36,385 bases of DNA from Sphingobacteriales bacterium (GTDB taxonomy: Bacteria; Bacteroidota; Bacteroidia; Chitinophagales; Chitinophagaceae), in the NCBI GenBank assembly GCA_900299255.1, contig OMJB01000084.1, forward strand, positions 1 through 36,385, given 5' to 3'. A program made the position numbers and the translations under genes. Below are positions 31,837 through 36,385 of the stretch, piece by piece; the first letter of the stretch is position 1; every line of letters begins with the position of its first letter. The notes below the pieces were generated by a model. The model was given only the letters and a program-made list of their open reading frames with translations. It was not told where the DNA came from and made no database searches.

Positions 31837-32424
31837 TTATATCTCTATTCCTTCATAAATTTCGTTAAGAGGTATTTCCACGCCTATCTCAGGTAACTGT
31901 AGTACAGCAGCTGCATCCTTATATTCAATAAGTTCCCAGTTGTCTTGAGTGTTAACGAAATATGATTCAACATTTACGATGCCCGGATCAACAATGATAT
32001 ACTGTTTCAGCGAAGGGATGTCACGGTATAACTTGAATTTTCCCTCACGGTCATAACTTCTGGTGGATGGCGATAGTACTTCAATAAGTACCACCGGGTT
32101 AAGGAAGTTTATGCCATCATCATTCAGGCTTTTAGGTTCCCCGCATATAACAGAAACATCAGGATAGGTAAACAGGGTGTTCTTCTCGATGTGAATTCTT
32201 ATGTCGCTATTGAACGGCCTGCAAGGCTTCCCCTTTAGTCTGTTCCATAAGCCTGCAAACAAATTTCCTGTCACAATAATATGATCCAGCCTTGCGCCTG
32301 ACATCGCAAAAATCTCCCCCTTGTAGTACTCATGTTTTTCTATGCCCGCATTTTCTAATTGCAGGTACTCCTCAATAGAGTAGTTCTGTCTTTGGTACGA
32401 GGCAGCCGGCTCGTTTACTTCCAT
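31837..32424 (-). CDS. Uma2-family (DUF820) restriction-endonuclease-fold protein
   Basis: This 195-residue protein has the PD-(D/E)XK-like fold of the Uma2/DUF820 family. The N-terminus has [20 protein letters not shown], the core has Asp89 in [10 protein letters not shown], Glu115 in [11 protein letters not shown] and Lys129 or Lys131 in [10 protein letters not shown], which together form the expected D-E-K metal site. The family is expanded in cyanobacteria and some Bacteroidota; the DNA target and biological role are unknown, and a nuclease role is inferred from fold. It is a single-gene unit, 107 bases from the PhzF-family gene and 106 bases from rlmN. Confidence 0.88.
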   Translation of the reverse strand: MEVNEPAASYQRQNYSIEEYLQLENAGIEKHEYYKGEIFAMSGARLDHIIVTGNLFAGLWNRLKGKPCRPFNSDIRIHIEKNTLFTYPDVSVICGEPKSLNDDGINFLNPVVLIEVLSPSTRSYDREGKFKLYRDIPSLKQYIIVDPGIVNVESYFVNTQDNWELIEYKDAAAVLQLPEIGVEIPLNEIYEGIEI

Positions 32425-32530
32425 AGTTAAAGTTAAACATTTTTTCTTCTCATACTACAACATCAGATTGAGAAGCGATTTGTCCTGCTATTATTTAAGC
32501 AACTCCAATTTACAGCAATGGAAAAGCTGT

Positions 32531-33577
32531 TTACGGTTTTTCGGTACCTACATTTGCCAGTTGCCCACATGCAGCATCAATATCTTTACCTCTGCTGCGG
32601 CGCAGGCGCACATTAACTTTATGGGCAGTGAGATGTTTCATAAATGCCTCGGTAGTTTCTTCATCCGGCTTTTCAAATTTCGCGGCATCTATCGGGTTGT
32701 ATTCGATTATGTTTATAAGATCAGCAGGTACTTTACGGTATAACCGTATCAGATCGTCTGCATCTATTTCGCTGTCGTTAAACTTTTTGAATAGTATGTA
32801 CTCAAATGTAATTTCGTTTCCGGTCGCCTTATAAAAGTAGTTCAGTGCATCTATAAGCGTGGCGAGATTATTGGTTTCATTTATGGCCATAATCTCGTTT
32901 CTCTTTGCATCGGTAGCGGCATGCAGCGACAATGCCAGTTTGAATTTCACATTATCGTCGGCAAGCTGCCTGATCATTTTCGCCACCCCTGCCGTAGATA
33001 CTGTTATGCGCCTTGGGCTCATGCCCAACCCATCTGGCGATGTGATCTTGTCAATCGCCATCATCATATTTTTATAGTTGAGCAATGGCTCGCCCATACC
33101 CATAAAAACAATATTCGATAAGTTCTTCCCGTAATGTTTCTGCGCCAGTTCATTGAGCAGTGTTACCTCGTCTACTATCTCATCAAAATCCAGGTTACGT
33201 TTACGTTCCATAAAGCCCGTGGCGCAGAATTTGCATGATAGTGAGCAACCCACCTGTGATGATACACATGCTGTCAGTCGTTTCTCGGTAGGGATCAGTA
33301 CGCTTTCCACAAAATAACCATCGTGTAGTTGCAAACGGTTCTTGATTGTACCATCGCTGCTGTACTGGCTGTGGTGCATCTTTACCTTTGGGATAAAGAA
33401 CTCCTGAGCCAGTTTTTCACGCAGGGCTTTGGAGAGATTGGTCATATCATTAATATCGGCAGCAAATTTCTGCCACACCCAGTCATGAATTTGTGCTGCT
33501 CTGAATTTAGGCTCTCCTAATGCAGCCATCATTCCTTCCAGCTCAGGCAGCGATATTTCACGCAAATTTTTCATCAT
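32531..33577 (-). CDS. rlmN: 23S rRNA (A2503-C2)/tRNA (A37-C2) dual-specificity methyltransferase
   Basis: RlmN is a radical-SAM enzyme that methylates A2503 of 23S rRNA and A37 of some tRNAs. The 348-residue protein has the radical-SAM cluster C111-S-L-S-C115-K-F-C118, the additional Cys104 of ACVSSQVG, NIVFMGMGEPLLNY, the SAM-contacting RRITVSTAG and, near the C-terminus, RRSRGKDIDAACGQLANVG, where Cys337 is the methyl-carrying Cys. All catalytic residues are present. Two ATGs (33577 and 33574) are adjacent; an exact -7 box, TACCTTTG (33586-33579), ends one base before the first, so transcription likely starts at or inside the start codons, favouring the second ATG and a leaderless message. 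Confidence 0.97.
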   Translation of the reverse strand: MMKNLREISLPELEGMMAALGEPKFRAAQIHDWVWQKFAADINDMTNLSKALREKLAQEFFIPKVKMHHSQYSSDGTIKNRLQLHDGYFVESVLIPTEKRLTACVSSQVGCSLSCKFCATGFMERKRNLDFDEIVDEVTLLNELAQKHYGKNLSNIVFMGMGEPLLNYKNMMMAIDKITSPDGLGMSPRRITVSTAGVAKMIRQLADDNVKFKLALSLHAATDAKRNEIMAINETNNLATLIDALNYFYKATGNEITFEYILFKKFNDSEIDADDLIRLYRKVPADLINIIEYNPIDAAKFEKPDEETTEAFMKHLTAHKVNVRLRRSRGKDIDAACGQLANVGTEKP

Positions 33578-33645
33578 GCAAAGGTACTTTGATTTAGTTA
33601 ATCAGTTTTGTGGCTTTTTAATACTTTTAGGGCAAAATCCGCTCA

Positions 33646-34656
33646 ATGAAGAAAGTTGTTGTTTTTATTCTTGTACTGATCATCATTTTGGGAGCCGGAA
33701 TACTTATTGCCGGCATGGTGTTGCCAAACAAGGTAACTGTTACACGCAGTATTTTAGTCGGGGCATCAAAAGAGGAGGTTTTTGAGCAGATAGTACTATT
33801 TAAGAACTGGCCCAGATGGAGCCCATTTCATGCAATAGATACCACCATGAAAATTACCTACGATGGTGTAGACGGTATGAATGGCAGTTTCTATACATGG
33901 GACAGTAAGAACAATGATGCCGGTATGGGAACCATGTATAACCGTGGCGTTTCCGGCACTACAATGGACTATCACATAGATTTTGAGCGCCCAATGAAAG
34001 GCACTGCTGATGGAAAAATTATTGTGAAAGATACTCTTGGGCAGGTGAAAGTTACCTGGCTCCTGACTACTGTATGTTCTTTTCCCTTTAATGCGCTGCA
34101 GCTTTTCCCGTTTATGAATATGGAAAAAATGCTGGGTGGTTCTTTTGAAGAGGGCCTGGCTAAATTGAAAGGAATTACGAAAACGCATCACATAGAAGAA
34201 CCCAAAATAGCGATAAAAGAAATCAGTTTTCCGGCGCATATTTATGAAGGAATGCGCAAGACAGTTGGCTGGAATGACATAGGCCGTTTTTTTGCAGATA
34301 CTTATCCCGAACTTGGCAAAGGAATGAGTGACAAAATATCCGGCCCGGGCGTTGGTATATTTTACACCTGGGATACGGTCGCGAAGTCTTCCGATCTGGC
34401 CGCCGCCTTTCCGGTCACAGACAGCACCAGCAAAATGCTGGGCTGTAATTTTTTCTTTGTCGATTCGGCAAGAGCCTTCATGGCAGTCCAAATGGGCGGC
34501 TACTCTGCTTCTATGAAGTACCACAACGCATTGGCGAGGGAAGTTGCTGCTAAAGGCAAAACCAGCACATTCGTAATAGAGGAGTATATTACAGGGCCTC
34601 ACGACACGCCAGACAGCAGTAAATGGATCACAAAAATATATTATTTGACTAAGTAA
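33646..34656 (+). CDS. membrane-anchored SRPBCC / GyrI-like small-molecule-binding protein
   Basis: This 336-residue protein has one N-terminal membrane helix (about residues 5-24, VVFILVLIIILGAGILIAGM), then an SRPBCC-type START-like domain (about 30-180, with VTRSILVGASKEEVFEQIVL, NWPRWSPF and WLLTTV), which in this family forms a hydrophobic ligand pocket. The C-terminal half (about 190-335, with IYEGMRKTVGWNDIGRFFAD and VEEYITGPHDTPDSSKW-type residues) resembles the GyrI-like effector-binding domain of AraC-family and SbmC proteins. Effector-binding domains without DNA-binding parts commonly bind toxins or signals. The ligand is unknown. The start overlaps no other gene; TACTTTTA (33622-33629) is a seven-of-eight -7 box, 16 bases before the ATG. 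Confidence 0.83.
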   Translation: MKKVVVFILVLIIILGAGILIAGMVLPNKVTVTRSILVGASKEEVFEQIVLFKNWPRWSPFHAIDTTMKITYDGVDGMNGSFYTWDSKNNDAGMGTMYNRGVSGTTMDYHIDFERPMKGTADGKIIVKDTLGQVKVTWLLTTVCSFPFNALQLFPFMNMEKMLGGSFEEGLAKLKGITKTHHIEEPKIAIKEISFPAHIYEGMRKTVGWNDIGRFFADTYPELGKGMSDKISGPGVGIFYTWDTVAKSSDLAAAFPVTDSTSKMLGCNFFFVDSARAFMAVQMGGYSASMKYHNALAREVAAKGKTSTFVIEEYITGPHDTPDSSKWITKIYYLTK

Positions 34657-34770
34657 CTGGACAGCCGTTATTAACTCAAAAATAATATTGGGCTTCAGTA
34701 CAATGTATAGTTAGCTTTTTCGTTAATAACGCAGCGAAACTTATCTTCGCCACCGCGTTTATAGAAGTGA

Positions 34771-36385
34771 ATGAAACTCTCAGTTATTATTGTTAACTAT
34801 AATGTTAAGTACTTTCTCGAAGTATGCCTGCATTCCGTATTAAGGGCTGCTGAAGGTATAGGCGCAGAGGTAATTGTAGTTGACAATAACTCCGAAGACA
34901 GCAGTTGCGCAATGCTCAGGGAACACTTCCCTACTGTGAAGCTGATTGAGAACAAGGATAACAAAGGTTTCTCTAAAGCTAATAACCAGGGTGTTTCAGT
35001 GGCCAAGGGTGAATACGTACTGTTTCTGAACCCGGACACCGTAATGCCAGAAGATTTCCTGCATAAGACAATCAGCTATATGGATACCCATCCTGTGGCC
35101 GGCGCGGTAGGCCCAAGGCTGATTGATGGCAAGGGTGAATTTGCTCCTGATGCTAAGAAGTCATTTCCATCGCTTTCTGTAGCCATATTTAAGACTACTG
35201 GAATTAATAAACTATTCAGCAAGTCTCCGTATTTCAATAAGTATTACGCAGTTCATGTGGGTGAACGGGAAACTGCCGAGGTAGATGTACTTTCAGGCTG
35301 TTGTATGCTCGTACGAAAAAAAGCAATGGACGAGGCCGGCGGGCCATTTGACGAAGATTATTTTATGTACTGTGAGGATGTGGACCTTTCGTACCGCATC
35401 AAGAAGGCAGGCTATAAAAACATGTACTTCCCTGAGGCCGACCTGATACATTATAAGGGTGAGAGTACCCGTAAAATGACGCTGTCCTACGTAAGGATTT
35501 TCAACGAAGCACTGGTAACCTTTGTGAAAAAGCACTATACCAAAAAGGAAGCCGGAATGTTTGTGCTGTTCATCAATGTGGGAATTATACTACGGGCTAT
35601 ACTAGGAACGCTGAAGAGAGGCCTGAAAGCACTACATATGCCCTTGTTTGATGCCCTGATTCTGCTGCTTACTGTATGGGGCATTAAAGACTTTTGGGTT
35701 CGCGAAGTAAAGAACATTATGCCGATTCCGCCGGCATCGGTATACGCTACCTTCCCTGCTTACATAGCTTTGTGGCTTACATCCCTGTATTTAAACGGTG
35801 TTTATGATCAGCCTTATCGAGCCCTTAAGGTCACAAGAGGTATGCTGATAGGCACTGTAGCTATTCTGGCCTACTATGGCCTGCTCCCTCCGGAATACAG
35901 GTACTCCAGGGCCATCATCATCTTTACAGGCTTTGGCGGCACAGTATTGCTGCTAGGTTTGCATGAGATATTATACAGGATGGGGATTCTGAAATTCATT
36001 CCTTACGACAAACTTCCGCGGAAAGCTGTTATTGTAGCAGATGAGCAAGCCTACAAACAAACGGCCGCAATTTTGAGGCAGGTGCATTATGCGCCCGAAC
36101 TTTCAGGGAGGGTAAGCCCGTATGCAGAAAAGAAAGACGCTCTGGGTTCAATTTCCGAGATGAAACAGTTGTTGTACACAACCGGTGTCAATGAAGTTAT
36201 TTTCTGTATAAACGGTTTGAAATACACGGATGTATTCAGGCAGATGCAGCTGTGCGGCAAAGAATACGAATATAAAATTCACCTGCCTGGCAGCCATAGC
36301 TTTGTTGGGAGCAACTCAAGCAATACCTCTGGCGACCTTTATACCATTGACCGCAGATTCAACCTGTCTGATTTTGCGCAGGCCA
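34771..36385 (+). CDS. GT2 glycosyltransferase fused to membrane region and CoA-binding-like domain (3' truncated)
   Basis: The frame from the ATG at 34771 is open to the contig end (538 codons), so the C-terminus is missing. Residues 1 to about 230 form a GT2 domain of the rhamnosyltransferase (RfbF/WcaA) type: SVIIVNYNV, VVDNNSEDS (37-45), FLNPDTVMPEDF with the N87-P-D89 metal site, AGGPFDEDYFMYCEDVDLSY and YRIKKAGYKN. Four or so hydrophobic helices follow (about 245-400, with IILRAILGTLKRG and FPAYIALWLTSLYLN). From about 415 the chain resembles the CoA/nucleotide-binding domain found at the start of WbaP/ExoY-type phosphosugar transferases (KAVIVADEQAYKQTAAILRQ, GVNEVIFCI). The protein likely adds sugars to a surface polysaccharide. 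Possible promoter boxes lie at 34716-34720 and 34742-34749 (TATCTTCG). Confidence 0.85.
   Translation, partial: MKLSVIIVNYNVKYFLEVCLHSVLRAAEGIGAEVIVVDNNSEDSSCAMLREHFPTVKLIENKDNKGFSKANNQGVSVAKGEYVLFLNPDTVMPEDFLHKTISYMDTHPVAGAVGPRLIDGKGEFAPDAKKSFPSLSVAIFKTTGINKLFSKSPYFNKYYAVHVGERETAEVDVLSGCCMLVRKKAMDEAGGPFDEDYFMYCEDVDLSYRIKKAGYKNMYFPEADLIHYKGESTRKMTLSYVRIFNEALVTFVKKHYTKKEAGMFVLFINVGIILRAILGTLKRGLKALHMPLFDALILLLTVWGIKDFWVREVKNIMPIPPASVYATFPAYIALWLTSLYLNGVYDQPYRALKVTRGMLIGTVAILAYYGLLPPEYRYSRAIIIFTGFGGTVLLLGLHEILYRMGILKFIPYDKLPRKAVIVADEQAYKQTAAILRQVHYAPELSGRVSPYAEKKDALGSISEMKQLLYTTGVNEVIFCINGLKYTDVFRQMQLCGKEYEYKIHLPGSHSFVGSNSSNTSGDLYTIDRRFNLSDFAQA

Overview
The window looks like chromosomal DNA of a Bacteroidota bacterium, most likely of the Chitinophagales/Sphingobacteriales kind. 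Signs of this are a gliding-motility/type IX secretion (type B) sorting domain, many short SPII lipoproteins of the Bacteroidota style, paired secreted M16 peptidases, promoter boxes of the TTTG-N19-TAnnTTTG type, short leaders without Shine-Dalgarno sites, and the protein-level look of ligA, rlmN and nadB. The window is a contig fragment. Its first 92 bases are a perfect palindrome, probably an assembly fold-back inside nadB, and its right end cuts a glycosyltransferase.

Layout. 1-6350: nadB (5' truncated), a lipocalin-like lipoprotein, an acyl-CoA dehydrogenase, a ComEA-like helix-hairpin-helix membrane protein, ligA and a polytopic membrane protein. 6438-10041: a strong bidirectional terminator, then a two-gene operon (minus strand) encoding an active and an inactive M16 peptidase subunit. 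10151-13001: a methyltransferase, two translationally coupled small lipoproteins, two small or orphan membrane proteins and a decayed gene remnant. 13002-13626: a gene-poor stretch with a 31-nt inverted-repeat pair and a predicted minus-strand small RNA (promoter, operator-like palindrome, intrinsic terminator). 13627-18119: a secreted CocE/S15-type hydrolase, two lipoproteins and a periplasmic alpha-carbonic anhydrase with tandem terminators.

18490-22052: a compact plus-strand sugar cassette (Gfo/Idh/MocA oxidoreductase, DegT-type aminotransferase, GT2, LpxA-like acyltransferase), faced by a methyltransferase. 22989-25956: one large secreted cell-surface protein (N-terminal FGSS repeats, seven Ig/PKD-like repeats, type IX sorting domain), now split by two apparent single-base deletions. 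26254-29498: a GT-C/TPR fusion and an OafA-type acyltransferase. 29594-34656: an NRAMP-like transporter with an unusual metal site, PhzF-family and Uma2-family proteins, rlmN and an SRPBCC/GyrI-like protein. 34771-36385: a large GT2 fused to a membrane region and a nucleotide-binding-like domain.

The functional theme of the right half is cell-envelope glycan synthesis and surface display. The left half is mostly housekeeping plus secreted proteolysis. I see no phage, CRISPR array, tRNA, rRNA or intact insertion sequence. The least explained items are the predicted small RNA with its ATGAC-N4-GTCAT palindrome (shared with a second locus), the split-active-site peptidase pair, the frameshifted surface protein with a homopolymer in its signal peptide, and the NRAMP-like protein.
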